Shown here: positions 46,549 to 55,605 of the stretch, piece by piece | Numbering within the stretch: the stretch's first letter is position 1 | Layout: each line of letters opens with the position of its first letter | Assembly: GCA_002162825.1 (NCBI GenBank) | Contig: MAAU01000096.1 | Span: 1-64,000, forward strand | Length of the DNA: 64,000 bases | DNA from: Gammaproteobacteria bacterium 54_18_T64 | GTDB taxonomy: Bacteria; Pseudomonadota; Gammaproteobacteria; Pseudomonadales; Porticoccaceae | Reading direction: 5' to 3' | Notes under the pieces: model-generated | Told to the model about the DNA's origin: nothing | Database searches by the model: none | What the model saw: only the letters and a program-made list of their open reading frames with translations | Program-made: the position numbers and the translations under genes

Positions 46549-47001
46549 ATGAGCGAAGAAACACTCAAAGTACGCATCACCAGCGAAATGAAAACCGCAA
46601 TGCGCGCCAAAGACAAGCCCCGCCTCGGCACCATTCGCCTGATTCAAGCCGAGATTAAGCGCATAGAGGTTGATGAACGCATCGAGCTGGACGATACCCG
46701 TGTATTGGCCATTCTCGACAAAATGAGTAAGCAGCGCCGCGACTCATTGAGCCAGTTTAAGGATGCAGGAAGGGACGACCTGGCCGAGCAAGAACAAATT
46801 GAACTCGACGTTATTGCCGAATTTTTGCCCGCCGCCCTCAGTGCCGAAGAACTGCAGGCCCTTATCGACCAGGCCGTAGCCGACAGTGGCGCCCAGGCGA
46901 TGTCCGACATGGGCAAGGTGATGGCCATTCTCAAACCTCAAGTACAGGGCCGCGCCGATATGGGTGCCGTCAGTAAGCAAATTAAAGCTCGGCTGTCATA
47001 G
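46549..47001 (+). CDS. yqeY: GatB/YqeY domain protein
   Basis: A 150-residue soluble protein. It starts with SEETLKVRITSEMKTAMRAK, then RLGTIRLIQAEIKRIEVDER and EQEQIELDVIAEFLPAALSA, the YqeY pattern related to the tail domain of GatB. The C-terminal GKVMAILKPQVQGRADMGAV fits the tRNA-binding helical domain. Function is not firmly known. It commonly sits between rpsU and dnaG in gammaproteobacteria, as here. Confidence 0.93.
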   Translation: MSEETLKVRITSEMKTAMRAKDKPRLGTIRLIQAEIKRIEVDERIELDDTRVLAILDKMSKQRRDSLSQFKDAGRDDLAEQEQIELDVIAEFLPAALSAEELQALIDQAVADSGAQAMSDMGKVMAILKPQVQGRADMGAVSKQIKARLS

Positions 47002-47063
47002 CCCCACTCTGCAGGTGTAGAGCCCACTTTTAACGACGCCCCGCACCTGCAAGTCGCAAACCA

Positions 47064-49118
47064 ATGGCCGGATTAATTCCACAGCGCTTTATCGACGACC
47101 TGCTCGACCGGGTCGACATCGTCGATGTGATTGGCGCACGTCTGGAACTGCGCAAAACCGGTAAAAATCACTCCGCTCGCTGCCCCTTTCACGACGAAAA
47201 AACCCCCTCCTTTTCAGTCAATCCCGAGAAACAGTTTTACTACTGCTTCGGCTGCGGCACCGGGGGCAATGCCATTGGCTTTGTAATGGACTACGACCAT
47301 GTCGACTTCCCGCAGGCAGTGGAAACACTCGGCGCCCTGGTTGGCATGGAGGTACCCCGCGAAGCCCAGCAAAACAATCCGCACGATAAGCGCCGCAAAG
47401 CACTGTATGAGATTCTTGACGAGGCCAAACGCTTCTACCAACAGCAACTGCGCCAACACAACAGCGCTCATCAGGCCGTGGACTACCTCAAACAACGGGG
47501 CCTGAGCGGCGCAATTGCCGGCAATTTCGACATTGGCTACGCCCCGCCCGGCTGGGATAATTTACTGCTCGCCATTGGTGAAAGTCGCCTGCAACAGAAT
47601 GACGACGAGCTAAGAAGCAACGATACGGTCGAAGACGAAACCATCGCCCTGCTCACCGATTCCGGTCTACTGGTCAATCGAGAGGAGGAAAACAAACGTT
47701 ACGACCGCTTTCGCGAACGTATTATCTTCCCCATTCGCGACACTCGCGGACGCACCATCGCCTTTGGTGGTCGTGTACTCGGCGACGATAAGCCCAAGTA
47801 TCTCAACTCGCCGGAGACCACGGTTTTTCACAAGGGGCGCGAGCTCTACGGCCTCTACGAGGCCAACCGCAGTCGCCAGAGTAATGACAATTTACTGGTC
47901 GTCGAAGGCTATATGGACGTCGTCGCCCTGGCCCAGCACGAGATCGAAAATGCTGTGGCCACCCTTGGCACTGCCGTATCGGAAGCTCATCTGGAAAAGC
48001 TCTTCCGCTACACCAGTGAAATAGTCTTTTGTTTTGACGGCGACAAGGCCGGACGTCAGGCGGGCAAACGCGCCCTGGAGACCAGCCTGCCACTGATGAC
48101 GGATGGACGTAGTGCCAAGTTCCTCTTTCTCGACGAGGGCGAAGACCCGGACACCCTGGTACGAAAAATCGGCAACGAACGCTTCCGCCATCTAATTAGC
48201 AGCGCCACACCACTCTCGGCCTTTCTATTCACCCTCTGCGAGGAGGGCCTTGACCTAACACTGGCCGATGACTGCGCACGTTTCGCCACCCTCGCCGCGC
48301 CGATGATCCATCAGCTGCCCGCTGGTATTTTCCGTCAATTACTGCTCGACCAACTGGCCAAAAAAACCGGCCTTGCCACTGACACTTTAACTGGCTTAAT
48401 TGCACCACCAGTTAGTGAAACACCACCACAGTGGGACGAGGCAGCAACCGACAACGGCAATTACGATGATTACGGCGCGCACTACGCCGACGCCGAGCCC
48501 CCGCCCATAGAAGACAACTATCCAGCACCAGAGGATTATGAACAGCGCGAGGGCGAGGGCGAGGGGCAAAACACAAACACCACAATAGCTCGGCCCGCGT
48601 CCGCATCGACAGACATTCAGCTCAAGCCACTACACTGCCTCATTGCCCTGCTCATCAACCACCCTTCGCTAGCGCAAAACATAGAGCGCACCGAGGCCCT
48701 ACTAAAACTTGAGCTCGACGATATAGACATACTTCACGGTTTATTCACTCTGTTAGAGAAAAATCCCGACTATACTCTTAACCACATTCTTGGTTATTGG
48801 CGCGGCGTACATGGTCAGGAGCAAGGTGAAGTACTAGCGGGAATCGCCGCTACCGACCTGGCCAACATCCCCGGCCAGGCAGTCGACACTTACACCAAAC
48901 AGTCCCAGGACATTGTCGACGCCCTGCTCCGCTCGGATCTTAACGAACAAACCGTAGAACAACGAATCGAGTATTTAAGCACTAAAAGTCAGCTCAATGA
49001 TCACGACCGCAAAACGGCATTTTCGATTTGGCTCGAGCTATCTAGTGATAAACGCAGCCCAGAATTAATTAGCATGCTAAAACGATTACTTGAGCGTCGA
49101 GATGAGACCAGCGAATAG
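47064..49118 (+). CDS. dnaG: DNA primase
   Basis: A 684-residue primase that makes RNA primers at the replication fork. The CHC2 zinc domain is near residues 38-65 (CPFHDEKTPSF and YYCFGCG). The Toprim domain has LLVVEGYMDVVALAQ and the metal-binding CFDGDKAGRQAG. A long acidic Glu/Pro/Asp-rich linker at about 450-515 precedes the helical C-terminal DnaB-binding region. It is longer than E. coli DnaG (581) because of that linker. Confidence 0.97.
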   Translation: MAGLIPQRFIDDLLDRVDIVDVIGARLELRKTGKNHSARCPFHDEKTPSFSVNPEKQFYYCFGCGTGGNAIGFVMDYDHVDFPQAVETLGALVGMEVPREAQQNNPHDKRRKALYEILDEAKRFYQQQLRQHNSAHQAVDYLKQRGLSGAIAGNFDIGYAPPGWDNLLLAIGESRLQQNDDELRSNDTVEDETIALLTDSGLLVNREEENKRYDRFRERIIFPIRDTRGRTIAFGGRVLGDDKPKYLNSPETTVFHKGRELYGLYEANRSRQSNDNLLVVEGYMDVVALAQHEIENAVATLGTAVSEAHLEKLFRYTSEIVFCFDGDKAGRQAGKRALETSLPLMTDGRSAKFLFLDEGEDPDTLVRKIGNERFRHLISSATPLSAFLFTLCEEGLDLTLADDCARFATLAAPMIHQLPAGIFRQLLLDQLAKKTGLATDTLTGLIAPPVSETPPQWDEAATDNGNYDDYGAHYADAEPPPIEDNYPAPEDYEQREGEGEGQNTNTTIARPASASTDIQLKPLHCLIALLINHPSLAQNIERTEALLKLELDDIDILHGLFTLLEKNPDYTLNHILGYWRGVHGQEQGEVLAGIAATDLANIPGQAVDTYTKQSQDIVDALLRSDLNEQTVEQRIEYLSTKSQLNDHDRKTAFSIWLELSSDKRSPELISMLKRLLERRDETSE

Positions 49119-49142
49119 CCGCTATTCGAGCCTTGCAATGAC

Positions 49143-49171
49143 GAGACAGCCCCCCGCAGATAGGCTATAAT
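49143..49171 (+). promoter_or_regulatory. candidate internal promoter for rpoD
   Basis: A perfect TATAAT at 49166-49171 with GAGACA (4 of 6) 17 bp upstream, about 42 bp before the rpoD ATG. An internal rpoD promoter in the rpsU-dnaG-rpoD operon is known in E. coli. I see no clear sigma32-type site. Confidence 0.5.
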
Positions 49172-49212
49172 TTGACGTTTGTGTTCAGCCACCCACCAAC
49201 AACGGATACTCT

Positions 49213-51045
49213 ATGAGCGACGTCAGCCAACAACAGTCACGCATCAAGGAACTGATTGCCAAGGGCCGCGAACAGGGCTACTTAACCTACGCCGAGGTTA
49301 ACGACCACCTTCCGGAAGATATTTCTGATCCAGATCAGGTTGAAGACATCATTCAGATGATCAACGACATGGGGATCAATGTCTTCGAAACCGCCCCCGA
49401 CGCCGACACCCTGCTCATTAACGACGAAGGCAATAACAGCGCCGACGAAATTGCCGCCGCCGAAGCCGCCGCCGCACTGGCCGCCGTCGAAACCGAAAAG
49501 CATCGCACCACCGACCCCGTCCGCATGTACATGCGCGAAATGGGCACGGTTGAACTGCTGACCCGCGAGGGCGAAATTGAAATCGCCAAGCGCATCGAAG
49601 AAGGCATCCGCGACATCATGTACGCCATGTCGGAATGGCCCGAAACTGTCGATGACATCGTCGCCCAGTACGAGCTGGTACAAAAAGGCGAACGCCGCCT
49701 GGTCGAAATTATTGCCGGCTACCTCAACCCCGTCGCCCACGTTCCCTCTGCACTCGAGCAAAGTAAGAAAGATGCCGCCGCCGTACTGGCCGGAGACAAG
49801 GAAGAAGAGGAAGAAGAGGAGCAGCACGAGGGCGGACTCGACCCCGAAGAGGCGGCGACACGCTTTGGCGACATTCACAAACAGAATGAAAAAACCAAGC
49901 GCTCAATCGCACGCAGTGGACGCGATACCGAGACTACGGAAAAGAATATTGCCGAGCTGGGCGAGCTCTTTAAATACCTAAAGCTGATCCCCAAGCAATT
50001 CGACCCCCTTGTGACACGAACTCGCCTCGCTCTACACGAGGTAAGAAAGCACGAGCGCAGCATCATGGCGCTGTGTATACGCCAGGCGAAAATGCCGCGT
50101 AAAGAGTTTGTCGAAAGCTTCCCGGGCAATGAAACCAACGACAAGTGGGCCGCCAATCTATCGCGACGCAAGCAACCCTACGCCACTGCCATCAAAGACC
50201 GGCTGGACGACATCACCCGCGTACAGAAAAAACTATCAAACCTCGAGAAAGCTTCTGGACTGAGTATTACTCAGATTAAAGACATCAACCGTCGCATGTC
50301 TATCGGTGAGGCCAAAGCCCGGCGCGCCAAGAAAGAAATGGTCGAAGCCAACCTGCGGCTGGTGATCTCCATCGCCAAAAAATACACCAACCGCGGTCTA
50401 CAATTCCTCGACCTGATTCAAGAGGGTAATATCGGTCTGATGAAAGCGGTCGATAAATTTGAATACCGTCGGGGTTATAAATTTTCAACCTATGCCACCT
50501 GGTGGATTCGCCAGGCTATTACCCGCTCCATTGCCGATCAGGCTCGCACCATTCGCATCCCGGTGCACATGATTGAGACCATTAATAAACTCAATCGCGT
50601 ATCGCGACAAATGCTGCAAGAGATGGGGCGCGAGCCGACGCCGGAAGAACTCGGCGAGCGAATGGAGCTACCCGAAGACAAAATTCGCAAAGTATTAAAA
50701 ATTGCCAAAGAGCCCATCTCCCTCGAAACACCGATTGGTGACGATGAAGATTCTCACCTCGGCGATTTTATTGAAGACGTGAATGTCGACTCCCCCATTC
50801 ACTCGGCCACAGCCGAGAGTCTGACCGAAGCCACTCGCGAAGTACTCAACGGCCTCACCGCCCGCGAGGCCAAAGTACTGCGTATGCGCTTTGGCATCGA
50901 TATGAATACCGACCACACGCTGGAAGAAGTCGGTAAGCAATTTGACGTTACCCGCGAGCGCATTCGCCAGATCGAAGCCAAGGCATTGCGTAAATTGCGC
51001 CACCCCACCCGCTCCGATCACATGCGCAGCTTTCTAGACGAATAG
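49213..51045 (+). CDS. rpoD: RNA polymerase primary sigma factor (sigma70)
   Basis: A 610-residue housekeeping sigma factor. Region 1.1 starts [21 protein letters not shown] non-conserved region holds an unusually acidic stretch near residue 197 (KEEEEEEEQ). Region 2 has [40 protein letters not shown] and [10 protein letters not shown]. Region 4.2 has [20 protein letters not shown]. Last gene of the macromolecular synthesis operon, followed by an inverted repeat and a tRNA gene. Confidence 0.98.
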   Translation: MSDVSQQQSRIKELIAKGREQGYLTYAEVNDHLPEDISDPDQVEDIIQMINDMGINVFETAPDADTLLINDEGNNSADEIAAAEAAAALAAVETEKHRTTDPVRMYMREMGTVELLTREGEIEIAKRIEEGIRDIMYAMSEWPETVDDIVAQYELVQKGERRLVEIIAGYLNPVAHVPSALEQSKKDAAAVLAGDKEEEEEEEQHEGGLDPEEAATRFGDIHKQNEKTKRSIARSGRDTETTEKNIAELGELFKYLKLIPKQFDPLVTRTRLALHEVRKHERSIMALCIRQAKMPRKEFVESFPGNETNDKWAANLSRRKQPYATAIKDRLDDITRVQKKLSNLEKASGLSITQIKDINRRMSIGEAKARRAKKEMVEANLRLVISIAKKYTNRGLQFLDLIQEGNIGLMKAVDKFEYRRGYKFSTYATWWIRQAITRSIADQARTIRIPVHMIETINKLNRVSRQMLQEMGREPTPEELGERMELPEDKIRKVLKIAKEPISLETPIGDDEDSHLGDFIEDVNVDSPIHSATAESLTEATREVLNGLTAREAKVLRMRFGIDMNTDHTLEEVGKQFDVTRERIRQIEAKALRKLRHPTRSDHMRSFLDE

Positions 51046-51056
51046 CCCCCCAAGCA

Positions 51057-51105
51057 ACTATCAAAAGGGCTGGTATAGCAGTCGCATGGCCAGCTTTTTG
51101 ATAGT
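51057..51105 (+). terminator. long inverted repeat after rpoD
   Basis: ACTATCAAAAGGGCTGG at 51057-51073 pairs with CCAGCTTTTTGATAGT at 51090-51105, with one bulge and one mismatch-like step, across a 16-nt loop. The T-run lies inside the right arm. It could terminate the rpoD transcript or protect its 3' end. Confidence 0.5.
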
Positions 51106-51143
51106 CGGCCAGTTCTTATCTGGCGGATAACAGAAAAGCCTCT

Positions 51144-51149
51144 TATAAT
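51144..51149 (+). promoter_or_regulatory. -10 element of the tRNA gene promoter
   Basis: TATAAT followed directly by GCGCCC, a GC-rich discriminator typical of stringently controlled stable-RNA promoters. I do not see a good -35. The leader then contains a short hairpin, GCCCTC against GAGAGGGC, before the tRNA begins at 51217. Confidence 0.5.
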
Positions 51150-51216
51150 GCGCCCTCGCGATTCATCGAGAGGGCGGCATAAAAGCTGCTAAGCTATCGA
51201 CCACAACGCACAAGTA

Positions 51217-51293
51217 GGGCCTTTAGCTCAGTTGGTTAGAGCATCCGACTCATAATCGGCAGGTCCCCAGTTCAAGTCTGGGAAGGCCCACCA
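51217..51293 (+). tRNA. tRNA with CAU anticodon, probably tRNA-Ile2 (lysidine-modified)
   Basis: A full cloverleaf with encoded CCA. Acceptor GGGCCTT/AAGGCCC, D-arm GCTC/GAGC, anticodon loop CTCATAA (CAU), T-arm CCAGT-TTCAAGTC-type. The acceptor has C4-G69 and C5-G68, the pairs known as positive determinants for TilS, and A73. That favours the Ile2 minor tRNA over elongator Met. Position 27-43 is a T-C mismatch in the anticodon stem. Its place after rpoD also recalls ileX in E. coli, from memory. Confidence 0.9.
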
Positions 51294-51783
51294 CTCCTTG
51301 CTGCAACAGCTTTATTCACACCCACCCTTTCAGGCTCCAGTCTCTTAGCCTTCAAACGTAACTACTATATTTTTCCTCCCCTATTATTTCTAGCACCACA
51401 CTTAATACGGCAAAAGGCTAACTGTAGAGCGCATTCAGTGGATGCCCTCCCATGCCGGAGTATATGCTCCAATGCTATGATTATTGACGCCTGATGTTTT
51501 TTACGAGCCGCCTACTCCCAGGCATATAGAGTGTGAACTTTGCAGATCCAAGCGATAGAGCGCTTCAAACTCACCTGCCAGCTCACCCCCCCCTACTAAA
51601 AGACCTCTGCAGACTACCACCCCACTCATTCCAGCGTTTATTACCCCACACACCTACTCAATAGGCCCAGGCAGGCGCCATCATTAGCATTGATGCACCA
51701 CAGTTCATGACCCGGACAAGCTTGCAAGTAACCACCTTTAATGACAAATACAGAAATCAGCTTATTTTATCGAGGTTTAGTCA
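51294..51783. other. gene-free region between the tRNA and the cold-shock promoter
   Basis: About 490 bp, AT-richer than the surrounding genes, with no convincing reading frame on either strand and no repeat or RNA gene that I recognise. No clear tRNA terminator is visible either. Unexplained spacer. Confidence 0.4.
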
Positions 51784-51811
51784 TTGACTCATTTATAAAG
51801 CCGTATATAAT
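51784..51811 (+). promoter_or_regulatory. promoter of the cold-shock gene with a long leader
   Basis: TTGACT at 51784-51789, 16-bp spacer, perfect TATAAT at 51806-51811. Transcription from here would give a leader of about 150 nt before the ATG at 51967. That length matches the regulatory 5' leader of cspA-type mRNAs. The leader itself is AT-rich and contains GAAAGTACGTCC early on. Confidence 0.7.
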
Positions 51812-51966
51812 TCTCACAGCTTGAAAGTACGTCCTATATTTATGCACACCATTTCGATGTTCGTCTGTAGTACACTCGTCCTGTTTTTCATAAGTAATAG
51901 CAACACTTCCAGCAAAACGGCCTTGTTTTAAGGCTTCAATTACTCTCGAATGATTAGGAAATAAAT

Positions 51967-52173
51967 ATGTCTACTACTACCGGCACTGTTAAGTGGTTCA
52001 ACGAAGCGAAAGGTTTTGGTTTTATCGAGCAAGAGTCTGGCCCCGACGTTTTTGCCCACTTCAGCGCAATCTCTGGTTCTGGTTTCAAAACTTTGATCGA
52101 AGGCCAGAAAGTTGAGTTCACCGTAACTCAAGGCCAGAAAGGTCCTCAAGCTGAGAACATCGTAGCGCTTTAA
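51967..52173 (+). CDS. cold-shock domain protein, CspA family
   Basis: A 68-residue RNA chaperone. The cold-shock OB-fold has RNP1 as KGFGFIEQ and RNP2 as VFAHFSAI, plus the family start [16 protein letters not shown] long leader upstream and a strong terminator downstream make it a monocistronic unit. Whether it is cold-induced or constitutive (CspC/E-like) cannot be told from the protein; the leader argues for post-transcriptional control. Confidence 0.96.
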   Translation: MSTTTGTVKWFNEAKGFGFIEQESGPDVFAHFSAISGSGFKTLIEGQKVEFTVTQGQKGPQAENIVAL

Positions 52174-52201
52174 TTCTACTATTACAGTAGAGGAACGCTA
52201 A

Positions 52202-52232
52202 CGTTTCGCACTCATAAATGATGTGCGAAACG
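52202..52232 (+). other. hairpin in the 3' region of the cold-shock gene
   Basis: CGTTTCGCAC at 52202-52211 pairs perfectly with GTGCGAAACG at 52223-52232 across an 11-nt loop. It lies just before the terminator and could stabilise the mRNA 3' end. Confidence 0.6.
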
Positions 52233-52235
52233 AAA

Positions 52236-52267
52236 GGGGCAAAACTGAAAGGTTTTGCCCCTTTTTT
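52236..52267 (+). terminator. rho-independent terminator of the cold-shock gene
   Basis: A perfect 10-bp stem, GGGGCAAAAC at 52236-52245 against GTTTTGCCCC at 52252-52261, with a 6-nt loop and six T following. Confidence 0.93.
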
Positions 52268-52411
52268 ATTGCCTCAATTCCACGCCTTAATCCTTATACC
52301 CTGGCTACTAGCCGGTCGTATTTTGCCTACCTGGAACTGAACCAAGGGTGAAGCCCTACAAGGCCAATACAACTACAATGTCACTTAGATGAAACCGCTA
52401 AAGGAAGAGTC

Positions 52412-53014
52412 ATGCTCAAACGAGTCATTATCGCCATCACTGGCGCCACAGGTTGCATCTATGGCATTCGCCTACTCCAGGTACTGGCCGAGCTACCCGA
52501 CATTGAAACACACCTCATACTATCTCCTGCTGGGCTTGTTACCGCTGAACATGAAACAGGTTTCGACAAAAAGGCTATTTCAGTACTAGCCGACGAGTGC
52601 CATCGACACAAAGATTTCGGAGCCAGCATCTCTAGCGGCTCCTTTCCCATTCACTCCATGGTCGTTGCCCCTTGCTCAATGAACACCCTAGGCTCTATCG
52701 CCCACGGGCTCGACAACAACCTGATTTCCCGAGCCGCCGGGGTCACCCTAAAGGAACGCCGCACACTCGTACTCTTACCAAGAGAGACCCCCCTACACCT
52801 GGTCCACTTACGAAATATGACCATCGTCACCGAGATGGGTGGCATCATCGCACCGCCGGTACCCTCTTTTTATCAACACCCAGCGAATATTGAAGACCTT
52901 ATTAACCATACGGTAGGGCGCACTCTCGACTCGCTGGGCATTGATGCGCCGAATCTTGTGCAACGATGGCAGGGCTTGCATAAAAGCCCGGGGGAGCCTT
53001 TTAATAAGCCCTGA
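52412..53014 (+). CDS. ubiX: flavin prenyltransferase UbiX
   Basis: Prenylates FMN to make the cofactor of the UbiD decarboxylase in ubiquinone synthesis. A 200-residue flavoprotein: IAITGATGCIYGIRLLQVL binds the flavin phosphate. SSGSFPIHSMVVAPCSMNTL and LLPRETPLHLVHLRNM are family hallmarks. Length is normal. AGGAAGAG precedes the ATG. No ubiD in the window. Confidence 0.95.
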   Translation: MLKRVIIAITGATGCIYGIRLLQVLAELPDIETHLILSPAGLVTAEHETGFDKKAISVLADECHRHKDFGASISSGSFPIHSMVVAPCSMNTLGSIAHGLDNNLISRAAGVTLKERRTLVLLPRETPLHLVHLRNMTIVTEMGGIIAPPVPSFYQHPANIEDLINHTVGRTLDSLGIDAPNLVQRWQGLHKSPGEPFNKP

Positions 53015-53167
53015 GCTCGCACTCTACAACTCAATCACAGGCTCTCCGAGACAGCCTTACTTCAAGCCAGTCTATTACCCTTGCTTTGCACCTCGCGATT
53101 TATACAGGTTCTGCCCGGCCCAGTGTTAAACAGTCATTATCCAAGACTCATTAACTAAATCATGGGC

Positions 53168-53197
53168 AAAAAAAAGCCTCGCAATGCGAGGCTTTTT
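53168..53197. terminator. bidirectional terminator between ubiX and the thiolase gene
   Basis: A 7-bp stem GCCTCGC/GCGAGGC with an AAT loop, flanked by eight A and five T, between convergent genes. Confidence 0.9.
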
Positions 53198-53214
53198 CAA
53201 TATGGGCGACAGAC

Positions 53215-54393
53215 TTACAGTAGCTCTACCGCGATGGCCGTTGCCTCACCACCACCAATACAGAGACTGGCAACACCTTTGGTTTTACCATAAGTTTCAA
53301 GAGCGGAAAGCAAGGTCACGATGATCCGCGCGCCACTAGCACCGAGGGGGTGACCCAGAGCACAGGCACCGCCATGGACATTGACCTTATCATGAGGAAT
53401 ATCCAGCTCTTTCATCGCCGCCATAGCGACGACAGCAAAGGCCTCATTGACCTCAAACAAATCAACATCGGCAGCCGACCAACCGGTGCGCTCGAAAAGG
53501 ATATTCATTGCACCAACGGGGGCGGTTGTGAACCACTCTGGCTCCTGAGCAAACTGAGTGTAACCACGGATCACCGCGACGGGTTTGAGACCGCGCTTCT
53601 CTGCTTCACTCTGACGCATCAGCACCAGGGCTGCGGCACCGTCGGAAATTGAGCTGGCATTGGCCGCGGTCACCGAACCATCTTTCTTGAAGGCGGGCTT
53701 CAGGTTGGGGATTTTATCGGGGCGGGCATTACCGGGCTGCTCATCGGTATCGATAACCGTCTCGCCTTTGCGAGTCTTTACGGTAACCGGAGCAATCTCG
53801 CGGCTAAATTTACCCTCGTCAATGGCTGCATTGGCGCGGCGCAGAGACTCAATAGCGTAAGCATCCTGCTCTTCACGGCTAAAGGTATATTTACTGGCAC
53901 AGCTCTCAGCAAACACACCCATCAAGCCACCGGTGTAAGCATCCTGGAGGCCATCAATATACATATGGTCGAGCAACTCGCCGTTACCCAAACGATAGCC
54001 ACCACGCGCCTTTTTGAGGATGTAGGGTGCACTACTCATGTTTTCCATGCCGCCGGCAACGACCACATCGGCCTGACCCGCAAGTAAAGTGTCACAGGCC
54101 ATCATCACCGTTTTCATACCGGAGCCACACATTTTATTGACAGTGGTAGTGCCCGTACTAACCGGTAACCCAGCGCCCAATGCGGCCTGGCGAGCCGGAG
54201 ATTGGCCGACACCAGCAGGCAAAACACAACCAATCAAAGCTTCATCGACATCGTTATTCTCAACACCTGCGCGCTCCATAGCGGCGGCAATGGCGGTAGC
54301 ACCCAGCTGTGGTGAAGGTACATCGGCCAATTCGCCCATCATGCCGCCCATTGGTGTGCGAGCATATCCACAGATTACGATTGGATCATTCAT
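53215..54393 (-). CDS. acetyl-CoA C-acetyltransferase (thiolase)
   Basis: A thiolase of about 392 residues that condenses two acetyl-CoA or cleaves acetoacetyl-CoA. The nucleophilic Cys lies in NKMCGSGMKTVMMACD, the His in FEVNEAFAVVAM, and the second Cys in VHGGACALGHPLGASG. These mark the biosynthetic/degradative AtoB-PhaA group. Start taken at the Met of MNDPIVICGYARTP. No other fatty-acid or PHB gene adjoins it, so the pathway is open. Confidence 0.92.
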   Translation of the reverse strand: MNDPIVICGYARTPMGGMMGELADVPSPQLGATAIAAAMERAGVENNDVDEALIGCVLPAGVGQSPARQAALGAGLPVSTGTTTVNKMCGSGMKTVMMACDTLLAGQADVVVAGGMENMSSAPYILKKARGGYRLGNGELLDHMYIDGLQDAYTGGLMGVFAESCASKYTFSREEQDAYAIESLRRANAAIDEGKFSREIAPVTVKTRKGETVIDTDEQPGNARPDKIPNLKPAFKKDGSVTAANASSISDGAAALVLMRQSEAEKRGLKPVAVIRGYTQFAQEPEWFTTAPVGAMNILFERTGWSAADVDLFEVNEAFAVVAMAAMKELDIPHDKVNVHGGACALGHPLGASGARIIVTLLSALETYGKTKGVASLCIGGGEATAIAVELL

Positions 54394-54448
54394 TATCAAT
54401 TCCTCTTTATCGGGTTAGTCTGTTAAGTAGCCATTCAGGTAACTCGGA

Positions 54449-54877
54449 TTACTTAACAACTCGGAGTTTCGGGCCGGATGACTTAGGGCCGGATGGTCTT
54501 GGCCCCCGTGGTGGCTTGCCGGAAGTATCATCATCTAGGCCAGCCAGTTCGGCGGACGCCGGGGTCGAGGACTCAAAAGCCATGCCCTCGCCATTTTCGC
54601 GCGCATAGATACCAATAACGGCGTGGATTGGCACGTAGATATCGGTGGGCACACCACCAAAACGAGTATTAAAACTAATCGCTTCATTATCGAGATTGAA
54701 GGCGCTCACTGCACGCGGTGCCAGATTGAGAACGACCTGGCCATCGGTAACATACACCTGTGGCACTTCGACACCCACCGCCATGGCGTTAACCACGACG
54801 TGGGGGGTGCAGTCGTTGTCTACAATCCAGTCAAAAAAAGCCCTGACTAAATAGGGCTTGTTGGAAGTCATCGCCAT
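54449..54877 (-). CDS. sspB: stringent starvation protein B (ClpXP adaptor)
   Basis: A 142-residue adaptor that hands ssrA-tagged proteins to ClpXP. The N-terminal domain has NKPYLVRAFFDWIVDNDCTP, NLAPRAVSAFNLDNEAISFN, FGGVPTDIYVPIHAVIGIYA and ARENGEGMAFE. The flexible tail ends in LRVVK, the ClpX-binding tip also found at the end of E. coli SspB. It lies 46 bp after sspA on the same strand, the conserved sspAB order. Confidence 0.94.
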   Translation of the reverse strand: MAMTSNKPYLVRAFFDWIVDNDCTPHVVVNAMAVGVEVPQVYVTDGQVVLNLAPRAVSAFNLDNEAISFNTRFGGVPTDIYVPIHAVIGIYARENGEGMAFESSTPASAELAGLDDDTSGKPPRGPRPSGPKSSGPKLRVVK

Positions 54878-54923
54878 TAGCGCTACCTATAAGACCAGAT
54901 CTAAGAAATATTACCAGGCTCTA

Positions 54924-55556
54924 TCAACCGTTCATGTCCCGCTCGGGCTCGGTCAAGCTACTGAGAAATGCTGGGCGCTCAAACAAACGGCGCATATATT
55001 CATGCAGCGGCTTGGCCTGGCGCGTATTGGGCATATCTATACCCAGACTTTCCAGGCGCCACAGCAGCGGTGCCAGGCAGCAATCGACCAGGGTAAACTC
55101 TTCATACATGAAGTAGGGCTTGTCGACAAAAATGGGCGCAATACCCAGCAAGCTGTCACGCAACTCTTTACGAGCCGCATCCACCACCTTTGTATCTTTA
55201 GAGGCGAGAATGATATCTACCTTTTCACACCAGTCTTTCTCGATGCGATGCATGTACTGGCGGCTCAAGGCGCGTGCTACGGGGTAAACCGGCAGCAGTG
55301 GCGGATGAGGGAAACGCTCATCGAGATATTCCATCAACACCTTGGACTCATACAGGCACAAGTCCCTATCAACTAGAGTGGGAACTGAGCCATAGGGATT
55401 GAGCTCCGCCAATTCCCCGGGGATAGCATTAGGGTCGACTTCTTCTATGTCGACAGTCACGCCTTTTTCTGCGAGGACAATTCTAATTCTGTGGCAATAG
55501 TGACTCGCCGGATCAGAAAAAAATGTCATCGACGTTCGCTTCGAAACAACGCCCAT
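54924..55556 (-). CDS. sspA: stringent starvation protein A
   Basis: A GST-fold RNA polymerase-associated protein of about 210 residues, with thioredoxin-like and helical domains. Matches include TFFSDPASHYCHRIRIVLAE, SVPTLVDRDLCLYESKVLME and YLDERFPHPPLLPVYPVARA, very close to E. coli SspA. The Met at 55556 (MGVVSKRTSMTFF) fits E. coli. It stands between sspB and the cytochrome bc1 operon, as in Pseudomonas. Confidence 0.95.
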   Translation of the reverse strand: MGVVSKRTSMTFFSDPASHYCHRIRIVLAEKGVTVDIEEVDPNAIPGELAELNPYGSVPTLVDRDLCLYESKVLMEYLDERFPHPPLLPVYPVARALSRQYMHRIEKDWCEKVDIILASKDTKVVDAARKELRDSLLGIAPIFVDKPYFMYEEFTLVDCCLAPLLWRLESLGIDMPNTRQAKPLHEYMRRLFERPAFLSSLTEPERDMNG

Positions 55557-55605
55557 TAAAACCACCTCATACGTTTTGATAAAAGCCGTTTACACTGCAT
55601 AGTCA

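Noticed and set aside
51294-51783. A small RNA or further tRNA genes after the Ile2 tRNA
   Set aside because: I found no second cloverleaf and no hairpin plus T-run that would mark an independent RNA gene.
54858-55376. 172-codon plus-strand open frame opposite sspA
   Set aside because: It is fully antisense to sspA, which is clearly supported, and has no recognisable domain.
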